Assembly (NCBI GenBank): GCA_937864115.1
Contig: CALMII010000005.1
Coordinates: 124,001 to 188,000 of the forward strand
From: an uncultured Steroidobacter sp.
GTDB taxonomy: Bacteria > Pseudomonadota > Gammaproteobacteria > Steroidobacterales > Steroidobacteraceae
Length of the DNA: 64,000 bases
Direction: 5' to 3'
Below the pieces are notes generated by a model. The model did not search any database and was not told the DNA's origin. It worked only from the letters and a program-made list of their open reading frames with translations. The position numbers and the translations under genes were made by a program. Below, in pieces: positions 56,591-64,000 of the stretch. Each line of letters starts with the position of its first letter. Within the stretch, counting starts at the first letter, position 1.

Positions 56591-56649
56591 TGGCTACAGG
56601 CTACAGGCGACGGGCTACTGGCTGTCGCCTGTAGCCTGTAGCCTGTCGT
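56591..56649. repeat. 7-base-period inverted repeat between flgE and flgF
   Basis: (GGCTACA GGCTACA GGCGACG GGCTACT GGC) from 56591 and the arm TGTCGCC TGTAGCC TGTAGCC TGTCG ending at 56649. Shortest of the set: 6 bases before the flgF ATG and 5 bases after the flgE stop. Confidence 0.9.
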
Positions 56650-56653
56650 CTCC

Positions 56654-57883
56654 TTATCTAATGTTGATGATCGTCTGCGTCACCTGGTCCGCCGTCTGGA
56701 TCATCTGCGCGTTCGCCTGGAAGTTGCGCTGCGCGGTGATCATGTTGACGAGCTGGGCAGTGATGTCGACGTTCGAGGCTTCGAGCGCGCCCGACTGGAT
56801 CAGGCCGTAGCCCGAACCGCCGGCCTGGCCGTACAGCGGCTGGCCCGAGGCATTGGTCTCCGACCAGTTGGTGTTGCCGAGCTGCTGCAGGCCCTGCGGA
56901 TTCGAGAAGTTGGCGATCACGACCTGGCCGAGCGAAGTCGAGCGGCCGTTGGTGAAGCGCGCCTGCACGACGCCGGTCGAGTCGATGTCGATGCCGATCA
57001 GGCGGCCGGTGGTGAAACCGTTCTGCGTCGACGAAGTCATGCCGAACGTGTCGCCGTACTGGGTCGAGCGCGACAGGTCGAAGTTGAGCTGAATCGGGGC
57101 GGCACCGGTCGCGAGGCCGGCGGCGGCATCGTAGGCCGGCAGCGGGATCTGGCCGTTGGCCGGCGTCGTCAGCACGCCCGTGTTCGAGTACTGCAGCACC
57201 TGCGGCCCGCCGACGGCATTGCCGTCGACGTAGACGTTCATGTTCCACTCGTTGGCATTCGCCGTCTTGGACCAGTACAGGCTCGCGGTGTGCGCGGCGC
57301 CGAGCGAGTCGTAGATCGTGACCGAACGCGCTTCGTTGTAGCTGTTCGGATCGGCCGGATCGAACGGCGCACTGGTGGGCTCCGTCGCATTCGCCGGCAG
57401 ATTGAACACGGTCTCGACCGACGACGTCGCCTGCGGCGGGCTTTCGCTCGTGACCAGACGCAGATCCGTCGTGGTGCTGGTGTTGAACGTGCCCGTGGCG
57501 CCGGCCGGATAGACCTGCAGGCGCTGGTTCTGGCTGTTCACGACATAGCCCGCGTTGTCGACCTGGAAGGCGCCGGCGCGCGTGTACGCAGTTGCGCCGC
57601 CATCGCTCAGCACGAAGAAGCCCTGCCCGCTCATCGCGAGATCCAGGCTGTTGTTCGTGGTGTTGATGTTGCCCTGCGTGAACTGCTGCGCGACCGCCGC
57701 GACCTTCACGCCGTTGCCGAACTGGTTGCGCGCCACGCCCTGCGGCGACACGGCGAACAGTTCCGCGAATTCCGAGCGCGACTGCTTGAAGCCGTTGGTG
57801 GCGCTGTTGGCGATGTTGTTGGCCGTGACGTTCAGATCCGTCTGGGCTGCGTTGAGACCGCTGAGCGCGATACCGAATGACAT
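56654..57883 (-). CDS. flgE: Flagellar hook protein FlgE
   Basis: A 409-residue hook protein. N-terminus MSFGIALSGLNAAQTDLNVT and NNIANSATNGFKQSRSEFAE; C-terminus SGALEASNVDITAQLVNMIT and AQRNFQANAQMIQTADQVTQ. The middle domains carry YTRAGAFQVDNAGYVVNSQN. AGGAGAC precedes the ATG. It lies 40 bases after the flgD stop. Confidence 0.96.
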   Translation of the reverse strand: MSFGIALSGLNAAQTDLNVTANNIANSATNGFKQSRSEFAELFAVSPQGVARNQFGNGVKVAAVAQQFTQGNINTTNNSLDLAMSGQGFFVLSDGGATAYTRAGAFQVDNAGYVVNSQNQRLQVYPAGATGTFNTSTTTDLRLVTSESPPQATSSVETVFNLPANATEPTSAPFDPADPNSYNEARSVTIYDSLGAAHTASLYWSKTANANEWNMNVYVDGNAVGGPQVLQYSNTGVLTTPANGQIPLPAYDAAAGLATGAAPIQLNFDLSRSTQYGDTFGMTSSTQNGFTTGRLIGIDIDSTGVVQARFTNGRSTSLGQVVIANFSNPQGLQQLGNTNWSETNASGQPLYGQAGGSGYGLIQSGALEASNVDITAQLVNMITAQRNFQANAQMIQTADQVTQTIINIR

Positions 57884-57923
57884 GAGTCCGTCTCCTGAAG
57901 AATGTTTTCTGTTTGCGCCGGCG

Positions 57924-58524
57924 TTACATCACGCGGCGGATGTTGTTCATGGACAGCGCGCCGAGCGCGCCGGTGTTGAGCGTCAGTCCCGTGCCGGTGC
58001 TGTCGATCGTGACGCTGGACACGCGGCCCGACATCAGCACTTCGAGGGAGCCGCGTTCGCCGCCGACCGTGGCGATGGCTTCGATGTCGTAGTCGCCGGA
58101 CAGCGCCGGCGCACCGTTGGCGTAGGTGCCGTCCCAGGCGAAGGCGTTGACGCCGTCCTTCGGCACGACATTGATCTCGCGCACGAGCGCGCCGGTCGAA
58201 TCGGTGATGCGGATCTGCAGCGAGCACGTCGCGTCCGACCAGCGTCGTGCCGTTGAGCACCTGCGTCGAACGCAGCGAGTTCGACAGGCTCTCGATCGAC
58301 GACTGCATGTTCTGGATGCCCGACACCGCGCCGAACTGCGCGAGCTGCGCGACGAACTCGGTGCCTTCCAGCGGCTTCATCGGATCCTGGTTCTTGAGCT
58401 GCGTGGTCATCAGCGTCAGAAAATCATCGATGCCGAGATTGCTGGCGGACTTCTGCTTCTGCGCGGACGCGAGCGCGGCCTGCGTCTGCGAAGCGAGGGC
58501 GGCGATGGGATCGGTGGTCGACAT
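57924..58524 (-). pseudogene. flgD: Hook-cap scaffold FlgD, frameshifted, probably with a deletion
   Basis: FlgD caps the growing hook. The N-terminal part (from 58524) is normal: FLTLMTTQLKNQDPMKPLEG and FVAQLAQFGAVSGIQNMQSS, then NGTTLVGRDVL at residue 101. Near 58225-58235 the frame changes; the next frame gives LQIRITDSTGALVREINVVP and continues as the FlgD beta domain to 57924. The joined product would be about 200 residues, whereas FlgD is usually about 220-240, and the missing part is the first strand of the beta domain. So a deletion of roughly 75 bases is likelier than a single-base error. GGAGA precedes the start. Confidence 0.8.
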
Positions 58525-58607
58525 GGGGTCTCCGGGCTACTGGCGGTCGGCTACTGGCGACTGGCCAGAGCGGAATGGATTTTTGCCTTCGTCACTTTCA
58601 TCACGGC

Positions 58608-59021
58608 TTACTGCCCGATGCGCAGCGTCGCCAGCATCATGTCCTTGGCCGTGTTCATGACTTCGACGTTGTTCTGGTAGGAACGCGATGCGGAAATCAT
58701 GTCGACCATCTCTTCGACGGTGTTGACGTTCGGTGCATAGACATAGCCGTTGGCGTCGGCCAGCGGATTGCCCGGCTCGTAGCGCGCCGTCGGCGCTGCC
58801 TGGTCTTCGACGATGCCGCGTACTGCGACACCGCTGGTTTCCGCCTTCGAGCCGAGGCCGGTGCGGATCGCTTCGAACAGCGGATGCTTGGCGCGATAGA
58901 CCTGGTTCGGGTCGCTGCTGATGCTGTCGGCATTGGCAAGATTGCTGGCGGTGGCATTGAGGCGCACCGACTGTGCGCTCATGCCGCTGCCGGCGACTTC
59001 GAAGATCTTGAAGGAGGACAT
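58608..59021 (-). CDS. flgC: Proximal rod protein FlgC
   Basis: A 137-residue protein of normal length: FKIFEVAGSGMSAQSVRLNA, TASNLANADSISSDPNQVYR and the C-terminal NVNTVEEMVDMISASRSYQN. It begins 14 bases after the flgB stop. The gap to flgD (58525-58607) holds single arms of the 7-base (GGCGACT) and 9-base (GTGATGAAA-type) repeats. Confidence 0.95.
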   Translation of the reverse strand: MSSFKIFEVAGSGMSAQSVRLNATASNLANADSISSDPNQVYRAKHPLFEAIRTGLGSKAETSGVAVRGIVEDQAAPTARYEPGNPLADANGYVYAPNVNTVEEMVDMISASRSYQNNVEVMNTAKDMMLATLRIGQ

Positions 59022-59035
59022 TCGGCGCTCTCCTC

Positions 59036-59443
59036 TTATTGACCGGTAATGGCCGTCATGAGGCCGCGGAACTTCGAGTTCAGGAACGTGAGCGTCGCCT
59101 GGTAGCGCACCGAGTTCTCGGCGAAGGCCGCCTGTTCGAGCTGCGTGTCGACGGTGTTGCCGTCGAGCGCCGGCGCCAGCGGCGTGCGGTACTTCAGTTC
59201 CGGCGCGGTCGTGCCGTTAGCACCAGCAACACCGATGTGACGCGCACTCGTCGTCGAGAGGTGCACGCCGCTGCCCATGTTGCCGCTCGCCGCGGCCAGC
59301 GCCGCCCTGAAGTCGATGTCGCGGGCGCGGTAGTTCGGCGTATCGGCATTGGCGAGATTCGCCGCCAGCACTTCGGTGCGTTGCGAACGCAACTTCAGTG
59401 CCTGCGCGTGCACGCCAAGGTATGTGTCGAGATTGACCGGCAT
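59036..59443 (-). CDS. flgB: Proximal rod protein FlgB
   Basis: A 135-residue protein from the start at 59443 (MPVNLDTYLGVHAQALKLRS), with GGAG upstream. Motif EVLAANLANADTPNYRARDI is the FlgB signature; the C-terminus ENSVRYQATLTFLNSKFRGL is typical. It is the first gene of the flgB-to-flgL run, behind a sigma-54 site. Confidence 0.95.
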   Translation of the reverse strand: MPVNLDTYLGVHAQALKLRSQRTEVLAANLANADTPNYRARDIDFRAALAAASGNMGSGVHLSTTSARHIGVAGANGTTAPELKYRTPLAPALDGNTVDTQLEQAAFAENSVRYQATLTFLNSKFRGLMTAITGQ

Positions 59444-59480
59444 TGCCGTCTCCGCCAGAAAACTGTCTTGCGAAGGACTT

Positions 59481-59496
59481 AGCAAGTCATATGCCA
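59481..59496 (-). promoter_or_regulatory. Sigma-54 promoter for flgB
   Basis: Minus strand TGGCAT-ATGAC-TTGCT: one mismatch to TGGCAC-N5-TTGCW, 37 bases before the flgB start. Confidence 0.8.
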
Positions 59497-59640
59497 AGAG
59501 CGCCAACCGGCTCACTGGCCTACTGGCAACTGGTCAGAGTGAGAGGCGCGTCATGAGATGGACGCGAATTGCGTCACTGCGGCGGCGGCAAGGAATTGCC
59601 GCGCGGCAAGCGGCGGCACTGTCGTTCTCTTCATCTCTGC

Positions 59641-59774
59641 CTGTGGGGCCGGCTTCAGCCGGCTTGAAAACAGTCAGGCTGAAGCCTGACCTACAGAAAG
59701 AAGCCGATCGCTCTCTTCCTGTGGGGCCGGCTTCAGCCGGCCTGAAAACAGTCAGGCTGAAGCCTGACCTACAG
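59641..59774. repeat. Two GCTTCAGCC bipartite palindromes upstream of flgA
   Basis: Two near-identical copies 22 bases apart (59641-59696, 59719-59774), each CTGTGGGGCCGGCTTCAGCC followed by GTCAGGCTGAAGCCTGACCT and ACAG. The halves are in the opposite order to most copies, i.e. inverted. They are upstream of both divergent promoters. Confidence 0.88.
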
Positions 59775-59834
59775 ACGGAAGCCGGAGTGACTCGCGTCAC
59801 GGTTCGTCCGACTCACGCGCAGGCGCACCAACGC

Positions 59835-59850
59835 TGGCACCGCATTTGCT
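59835..59850 (+). promoter_or_regulatory. Sigma-54 promoter for flgA
   Basis: TGGCAC-CGCAT-TTGCT, an exact match to the consensus, 51 bases before the flgA start codon. Confidence 0.85.
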
Positions 59851-59900
59851 TTCTCTTCCGCAGCCGTCAATGCGATGGCGATTTCGAGGAAGCAGACAAA

Positions 59901-60596
59901 GTGTCGATCTCGTTCCGCTGGATTCTGGTGACGCTGTTCTTCAGCACCTGCGCAACGGCGCAGGCGCAGATCCAGTCGCTCGATTCCATCCAGTCCGCCG
60001 CGGAAAACGGCGTGACGGCCTTGCTTCCGGAAACGAAAGCAAAGTACTTCGTCACGGCGTCGCGTCTCGATCCGCGCCTGCGGCTCGCACAATGCGCAAC
60101 GCCACTGGAAACGACATTGCCCGGCACGATGCCCGGCACTGCGCGAACGACCGTGGGTGTGCGCTGTGCGTCGCCCGCCTGGTCGATCTTCGTTCCGGTC
60201 ACCATCGAAGTCGAAGCGCAGGTGCTGGTATTGCGGCGTGCACTGCCGCGTCGCTCGCCGGTCGACGCAGCCGACGTGGAACTGCAGACACGACGCCTGA
60301 GCGGCTTCGCCGCCGGACTCATCAGCGATACCGGCAATCTGGCTGGTCGACGGCTGCGTCGCGCGCTGCCGGCAGGATCGCCGCTGACCGCTGAAGTACT
60401 GGCACCCGACGTGCTCGTCCGTCGCGGCCAGTCGGTGACGTTGCTCGCCTCGACCGGTCCTTTCGAGATCCGCGCCCAGGGACAGGCGCTGTCCGATGGC
60501 AGCGAGAAGGAACGCATCCGCGTCCAGAATGTGACGTCGCGCAAGATTGTCGAAGGCGTGGTGGAAAACTCCTCCACCGTCAGGGTCGATCTCTGA
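59901..60596 (+). CDS. flgA: P-ring assembly chaperone FlgA
   Basis: A 231-residue periplasmic protein. The GTG start at 59901 follows GAGGA by about 10 bases and gives a good signal peptide (WILVTLFFSTCATAQA). The C-terminal SAF-type domain reads LRRALPRRSPVDAADVELQT and VRRGQSVTLLASTGPFEIRA, ending VQNVTSRKIVEGVVENSSTV. FlgA assists FlgI polymerisation. It heads the plus-strand flgA-flgM-flgN group. Confidence 0.93.
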   Translation: MSISFRWILVTLFFSTCATAQAQIQSLDSIQSAAENGVTALLPETKAKYFVTASRLDPRLRLAQCATPLETTLPGTMPGTARTTVGVRCASPAWSIFVPVTIEVEAQVLVLRRALPRRSPVDAADVELQTRRLSGFAAGLISDTGNLAGRRLRRALPAGSPLTAEVLAPDVLVRRGQSVTLLASTGPFEIRAQGQALSDGSEKERIRVQNVTSRKIVEGVVENSSTVRVDL

Positions 60597-60819
60597 ATGA
60601 GACAGTCGCCGGTGCGTCAATCCGCTGACATGAGGAGAAACCCCGAAGGGCGAATCCTGCGGCGGCACTCATTGCGCGCACTGCGTCACGCGATGCAGCC
60701 GGCAAATCTGCGAGCCGAATCGCGCCGCTGCCGTTCCGTTTTACCTATTCTGTGCTCCGCAAACCGGCGTTTGCGGGTTTGCCCTAAGGCCCTGCTAAGG
60801 TCCCCGCGGAAGAACTTGT

Positions 60820-60846
60820 TAAAGTTCTCAGAATTGCGGCCGCTAC
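60820..60846 (+). promoter_or_regulatory. Sigma-28 (FliA) promoter for flgM
   Basis: TAAA (60820-60823), exactly 15 bases, then GCCGCTAC (60839-60846), 6 of 8 matches to GCCGATAA. About 30 bases before the flgM start. FlgM made late from this site is typical. Confidence 0.75.
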
Positions 60847-60875
60847 AGGGTTCGTGGAGTACAGGAGCGCCGACC

Positions 60876-61184
60876 GTGAGCATCAAGATCAGTGACTTTC
60901 AGAACCGTCCCGTGCAGACGGGCACCGACAAGACGGTGTCGCGCGCCGGTGAAGGATCTGCTGCGCCGGTTGAAACCGCGGTCGCCGGCAGCAATCCGGT
61001 TCAGATCACCGGTCAGGCACGCCAGCTCGCCTCGCTCGAACAGGCAGTCAACAGCCTGCCGATCGTCAACGAAGCCCGCGTCGCCGAGATCAGCCGCGCG
61101 ATCGAAGAAGGCCGCTACCAGGTCGATGCGGAGCGCATTGCCGACAAGCTGCTGCGCACCGAACAGGAACTGGGCGCCCGCTAA
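60876..61184 (+). CDS. flgM: Anti-sigma-28 factor FlgM
   Basis: A 102-residue protein starting GTG at 60876, with ACAGGAG 8 bases upstream. The sigma-binding C-terminal helices are clear: ARQLASLEQAVNSLPIVNEA and VAEISRAIEEGRYQVDAERI, ADKLL. FlgM holds FliA until it is exported through the finished hook. Confidence 0.94.
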   Translation: MSIKISDFQNRPVQTGTDKTVSRAGEGSAAPVETAVAGSNPVQITGQARQLASLEQAVNSLPIVNEARVAEISRAIEEGRYQVDAERIADKLLRTEQELGAR

Positions 61185-61202
61185 TCCGGAGACTTCACCC
61201 AC

Positions 61203-61688
61203 GTGGACCCACGCATCTGCCGCGACACGCTCGAACGGCTCCTCGCCGAGGAAGCCGCGACGCTGTCGCGCCTGGAAGAACTGCTCGACCAGGAACACGA
61301 GTTCCTGACGAGCAACGACGTCGAAGCACTGGAGAAGGCCGGCGAAGCGCGCCAGAGCTGCATCGCCGCACTGATCGCCATCGAAGACGAACGCCGCTCG
61401 CTGTGCCGCATGATGAATGTGTCGGCCGACGCCGCGGGACTCGACAAGCTTCTCAACTGGTGCGATCCCTCGCGCCAGCTCAAGACCCGTTGGGCCGCGT
61501 GCGCCCAGCGTGCGGCGCATTGCCGCAGCCTCAATGATCGCAACGGTGCCCTCGTCACTGCGCGCCTGAAGCGCGTGGAAGGCATGCTCGGCGTCATCAC
61601 CGGCCGCGCCAGTCAGCCGAAGGTGTACGGCAGCAAGGGTGCGTACGAAACGACGGGCCGCAGCGATCGCGTGATCGCGCGCGTCTGA
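61203..61688 (+). CDS. flgN: FlgK/FlgL export chaperone FlgN
   Basis: A 161-residue helical protein with a GTG start 19 bases after flgM. Helix signatures TLERLLAEEAATLSRLEELL and EHEFLTSNDVEALEKAGEAR match FlgN. The tail is basic. FlgN delivers the hook-associated proteins to the export apparatus. A GGAG lies 15 bases upstream of the GTG. Confidence 0.9.
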   Translation: MDPRICRDTLERLLAEEAATLSRLEELLDQEHEFLTSNDVEALEKAGEARQSCIAALIAIEDERRSLCRMMNVSADAAGLDKLLNWCDPSRQLKTRWAACAQRAAHCRSLNDRNGALVTARLKRVEGMLGVITGRASQPKVYGSKGAYETTGRSDRVIARV

Positions 61689-61693
61689 TTCTC

Positions 61694-61755
61694 CTGTAGG
61701 TCAGGCTTCAGCCTGACTTCTTATCCGGAAGGCCGGCTGAAGCCGGCCCCACAGG
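61694..61755. repeat. GCTTCAGCC bipartite palindrome between flgN and 61766
   Basis: CTGTAGGTCAGGCTTCAGCC (continuing TGAC) and GGCCGGCTGAAGCCGGCCCC with ACAGG. It lies between two convergent genes and may terminate both. Confidence 0.85.
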
Positions 61756-61765
61756 AAGAAAAGTC

Positions 61766-62065
61766 CTACCCGTTCATCCGCGACAGATCCACCGGCCGCT
61801 CCGGCGGCGGTACATCGCCACTGCCGACCGCATCGCCGAGCCGCATCAGGATGCTCGCGGTCTGCGAGTGCCCTTCTTCCTTCAACATCCGCGATACCGC
61901 GAGATTGAGCAGTGCGTTGGCGATGTATTCGCGCTGCGCCTGCGGCACGTCGTGAAGCATGCATTGAATGCGATGCATGACCGATTGCAGCTGCGCCACT
62001 TCGAGGGCGCAATCGTCGTCGATCATGACCCGCGTCAGGCAGCGGGGAGCTTGCGATGCTGGCAT
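61766..62065 (-). CDS. Small hypothetical protein of the heme/iron locus
   Basis: A 99-residue soluble protein. The start at 62065 has GAGGTGAT about 3 bases upstream; an alternative ATG at 62026 has a weaker signal. It is mainly helical with two or three Cys, ending PPPERPVDLSRMNG. It overlaps the membrane protein gene upstream by 31 bases, suggesting coupling. I do not recognise the family. Confidence 0.6.
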   Translation of the reverse strand: MPASQAPRCLTRVMIDDDCALEVAQLQSVMHRIQCMLHDVPQAQREYIANALLNLAVSRMLKEEGHSQTASILMRLGDAVGSGDVPPPERPVDLSRMNG

Positions 62066-62331
62066 CCATCACCTCGTCGGTTCAGCGGGCGACTCACAAG
62101 AACGATGAGCGGCACGGCGAGCGTGGACAGCCAGGTCAGTCCACCCTGCACCGCTCCGAGCACTTCGACCCAGCCGCGCAAGGCCACGAGCGCCGCCAGT
62201 GCAGCGGTGACCTGCGCGGGAAATGTCGGCAACGGGCGCGGCCACCAGCGCTGCGTCGGCATTGCCGAATAGGCGAATGCGAGTGCGACTGCACTCGCCG
62301 TGAAAAGAAGAAGTGGATTCAGGATGTTCAT
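62035..62331 (-). CDS. Small membrane protein of the heme/iron locus (DUF3325-like candidate)
   Basis: A 98-residue protein with three hydrophobic helices (LLLFTASAVALAFAYSA; VTAALAALVALRGW; GLTWLSTLAVPLIVLVS) and a basic C-terminus. GAGGT precedes the ATG. Its size, topology and place downstream of hemP recall DUF3325 proteins of siderophore/heme uptake operons, but the match is by topology only. Confidence 0.6.
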   Translation of the reverse strand: MNILNPLLLFTASAVALAFAYSAMPTQRWWPRPLPTFPAQVTAALAALVALRGWVEVLGAVQGGLTWLSTLAVPLIVLVSRPLNRRGDGCQHRKLPAA

Positions 62332-62439
62332 GCCGCTACCTCGTCACCCTGCGGTGGAAGATTTCATCGCCGCAGCGATGCGGTAGCTGGCTGAGCAGGC
62401 GCGCGTGGCGTCACGCGCCTGCGAGCGGGCTGGGATTCG

Positions 62440-62640
62440 TTACTTGGTCAATATGAGCTTGTTGCTGTGCGTGAGCCGCAGCCGGTAATAACAGCCGCCG
62501 TGCTCGATCAGGATTTCTCTCGACCGCCCGAACAGCGAGTCGGAACGAACACAAGGAATCGCCGGCCCACGGGTCAGCCCCGGGGCCGGCGATGAAATAT
62601 CCGCAGAGCGGATAGGGGGTTTGGCTGTGATCGCGTCCAT
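62440..62640 (-). CDS. hemP: Hemin uptake protein HemP
   Basis: A 66-residue protein. The second half is the HemP family core: SDSLFGRSREILIEHGGCYY followed by RLRLTHSNKLILTK. HemP is a small protein linked to heme uptake regulation. A Fur-box-like sequence lies directly before its ATG, so it is probably induced by low iron. It heads a minus-strand group with the two small genes after it. Confidence 0.85.
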   Translation of the reverse strand: MDAITAKPPIRSADISSPAPGLTRGPAIPCVRSDSLFGRSREILIEHGGCYYRLRLTHSNKLILTK

Positions 62641-62646
62641 GGATGC

Positions 62647-62667
62647 AAATGATAATGAGTCTCAATA
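62647..62667 (-). promoter_or_regulatory. Fur-box-like operator for hemP
   Basis: AAATGATAATGAGTCTCAAT resembles GATAATGATAATCATTATC with an intact ATGATAAT half and a weaker second half. It starts 7 bases upstream of the hemP ATG. Confidence 0.65.
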
Positions 62668-62704
62668 ACAAAGCAAGAGGAATTCTATTGGACGGGACGC
62701 GGAC

Positions 62705-62779
62705 GTGTGGGGCCGGCCTCAGACTGTAGGTCAGGCTTCAGCCTGACTCCTCAGAGGCCGGCTGAAGCCGGCCCCACAG
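62705..62779. repeat. GCTTCAGCC palindrome overlapping the 3' end of the DUF6607 gene
   Basis: A partial GTGTGGGGCCGGCCTCAG precedes a full copy (CTGTAGGTCAGGCTTCAGCC with TGAC; GGCCGGCTGAAGCCGGCCCC with ACAG). The distal arm encodes the last residues of the neighbouring gene. Confidence 0.85.
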
Positions 62780-63908
62780 CCACACCCATGTCCTTGAGTG
62801 CCTCGCGGATCACCGTTGCGTTGTCACCGGCGCCGCTGCCGGCCTCGATCGCATCCGCCTGCTCGAACAACGGCGCGAAGAGGCCGAGCTTGTCGACCGG
62901 TCCGCGCAACGTTGCACTGCCCTGCTTCGCGAACACGTCGGACCAGGCATCGCGCACCTGATTCCAGAACGCTTTCGTCTTCTCGAAGTAACGATCCGCG
63001 CCAGCGAAGTCGGCCTCTCGAATGCGCTCGTAACGCGCGACACCATACTCGCGCGCGACGTACGGATTCGATGGATCGATCGTCCGCTCGGCGGTCAGCA
63101 CGGTCTTGAGATTGTTTTCTTCCTGGACCCAGCCCGTGGGTTCGACGGTGTGACGATTCGTGCCGATCAGTACCTGATAGTCATCGCGCACGCTCCATTC
63201 GCGGCGCGGCAGGGGACGCCACGTCTCGGCACTGAGCCAGGTCGAGAAGCTGGGCGAATGATTCCAGCGACCGATGCTCGCGTAACGCGGCGATTCATCG
63301 ACCTGATAGACGGTCTGGCTCCAGGCGTTTTTCATTTCGGCACTCGTCACGCGCCGCCGCTCCCAGCGGTCGCGCCCCTTGTGCTCGACGATGAACTCCG
63401 GCTCGTAGCGCCAGTCCTGACGCCAGTGCTTGGTGATCATCGGCTCGCTGATGGAGCCGTCCTTCATCACCACGCGCATCTCGAGAATGTGCACGAGGCT
63501 GATCGACTTGCCGTCGTCGCTGTCGACGTAGACCTTTTCCGTTCCCCATGACTGGTAGGGCGCATTGGGCCTGTCGAGTTGTTTGAACGGCGTGATTTCG
63601 AGGAAATCGAACGTTACGCGATACGTACCCGCCATCGCCAGGATGGCGCGACGATCGCGCTCGAAAGCCGCGAGGCCGGGCGCCTGCAATGCCTTCCATG
63701 CATCCGACGGCTCGGCATCGAGCGTGACCGGCGCGCCCTTCGTGGTGCCGCCGCGCGGTTGCACCGTGCTGCCATCGAGCGGCCAGGAAAATGTGTAGCG
63801 CAGCGCCGCGGCGCCCGTCGGTTTTCCTGAATACGCATCCTGTCCCAGTGCCGGCACGCACAGCGCAGCAGATACCAGCAGGACGTTCCAGCACAGTCTC
63901 ATCATCAC
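62751..63908 (-). CDS. DUF6607-like secreted protein next to hemP
   Basis: A 385-residue protein with a signal peptide (LLVSAALCVPALGQ). Features: RYTFSWPLDGSTVQPRGGTT near the N-terminus and many Trp/Tyr residues (ITKHWRQDWRYEPEFI). I believe it belongs to DUF6607, seen near heme and iron uptake genes; the function is unknown. The last residues, VGPASAGL, are encoded by a palindrome element, so the natural stop was probably lost and replaced. It is upstream of hemP on the same strand, probably in a separate unit. Confidence 0.7.
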   Translation of the reverse strand: MMMRLCWNVLLVSAALCVPALGQDAYSGKPTGAAALRYTFSWPLDGSTVQPRGGTTKGAPVTLDAEPSDAWKALQAPGLAAFERDRRAILAMAGTYRVTFDFLEITPFKQLDRPNAPYQSWGTEKVYVDSDDGKSISLVHILEMRVVMKDGSISEPMITKHWRQDWRYEPEFIVEHKGRDRWERRRVTSAEMKNAWSQTVYQVDESPRYASIGRWNHSPSFSTWLSAETWRPLPRREWSVRDDYQVLIGTNRHTVEPTGWVQEENNLKTVLTAERTIDPSNPYVAREYGVARYERIREADFAGADRYFEKTKAFWNQVRDAWSDVFAKQGSATLRGPVDKLGLFAPLFEQADAIEAGSGAGDNATVIREALKDMGVAVGPASAGL

Positions 63909-64000
63909 AGTTCGCCCTCCATCGAGCTTGCATGTGTGCGGTGACGACAGTCGCGCACAGTAACTATCATTTGTGCCCGCGCGCGCAAGGCCCGCGCCGG

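Larger units (their letters stand above)
59444..59900. other. 457-base divergent region between flgB and flgA
   Basis: Holds the flgB sigma-54 site (59481-59496), a single arm of 7-base repeats (about 59518-59540), two palindrome elements (59641-59696 and 59719-59774), and the flgA sigma-54 site (59835-59850). No gene is seen in it. Confidence 0.75.

Overview
The window is dominated by one large flagellar and chemotaxis locus from a GC-rich Gammaproteobacterium. A MotC/MotD stator pair, FlhF/FlhG, FleQ plus a FleR-like activator, CheZ and a DUF2802 gene place it near the Xanthomonadales/Nevskiales/Steroidobacterales or pseudomonad lineages. This is inferred from gene content, not from a phylogeny. 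Almost all flagellar genes lie on the minus strand.

Layout, left to right. 1-3052: an operon on the minus strand (STAS protein, CheA, start of an MCP) behind a sigma-28-type promoter; cheA carries a +1 frameshift in its HPt domain. 3248-4710 (+): a second FliK-like protein and a free FlhB C-terminal domain. 4883-17573 (-): an accessory block with a DUF2802 protein, a lipoprotein, a LysM protein, two Imm11-like proteins, a truncated beta-lactamase-fold gene, a DUF3857/transglutaminase/DUF2569 membrane protein and a 2155-residue repeat-rich surface protein fused to an outer-membrane barrel. 17955-22608: motD, motC, cheZ, cheY, fliA, flhG. 22732-39533: flhF, flhA, flhB, fliR-Q-P-O-N-M-L, fliK-J-I-H-G-F-E. 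39530-42317: two sigma-54 activators (FleR-like, FleQ). 42768-47508: PilZ-like, fliT-like, fliS, fliD, flaG, fliC. 47963-48850: an Rpn-type nuclease. 48935-59443: flgL-K-J-I-H-G-F-E-D-C-B, with flgD broken. 59901-61688 (+): flgA, flgM, flgN. 61766-63908 (-): a heme/iron locus (hemP with a Fur box, small membrane protein, DUF6607 protein).

The promoters that can be read fit a standard flagellar hierarchy: sigma-54 sites before fliL, flgA, flgB, flhA and the fleR-like gene, and sigma-28 sites before fliC, flgM and the STAS-cheA operon.

The most unusual feature is the intergenic DNA. Gene junctions in the flagellar operons are mostly either ATGA-type overlaps or gaps filled from stop codon to start codon by a hairpin. 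The hairpin arms are degenerate 7-base or 9-base tandem repeats, inverted around a short loop. At least a dozen junctions follow this plan with several unrelated repeat units, and many of the genes behind them lack a visible Shine-Dalgarno sequence. Similar repeats also sit in frame inside fleR-like and fliO. A separate bipartite palindrome (GTCAGGCTTCAGCCTGAC plus GGCCGGCTTCAGCCGGCC) occurs about a dozen times, mostly at the ends of transcription units.
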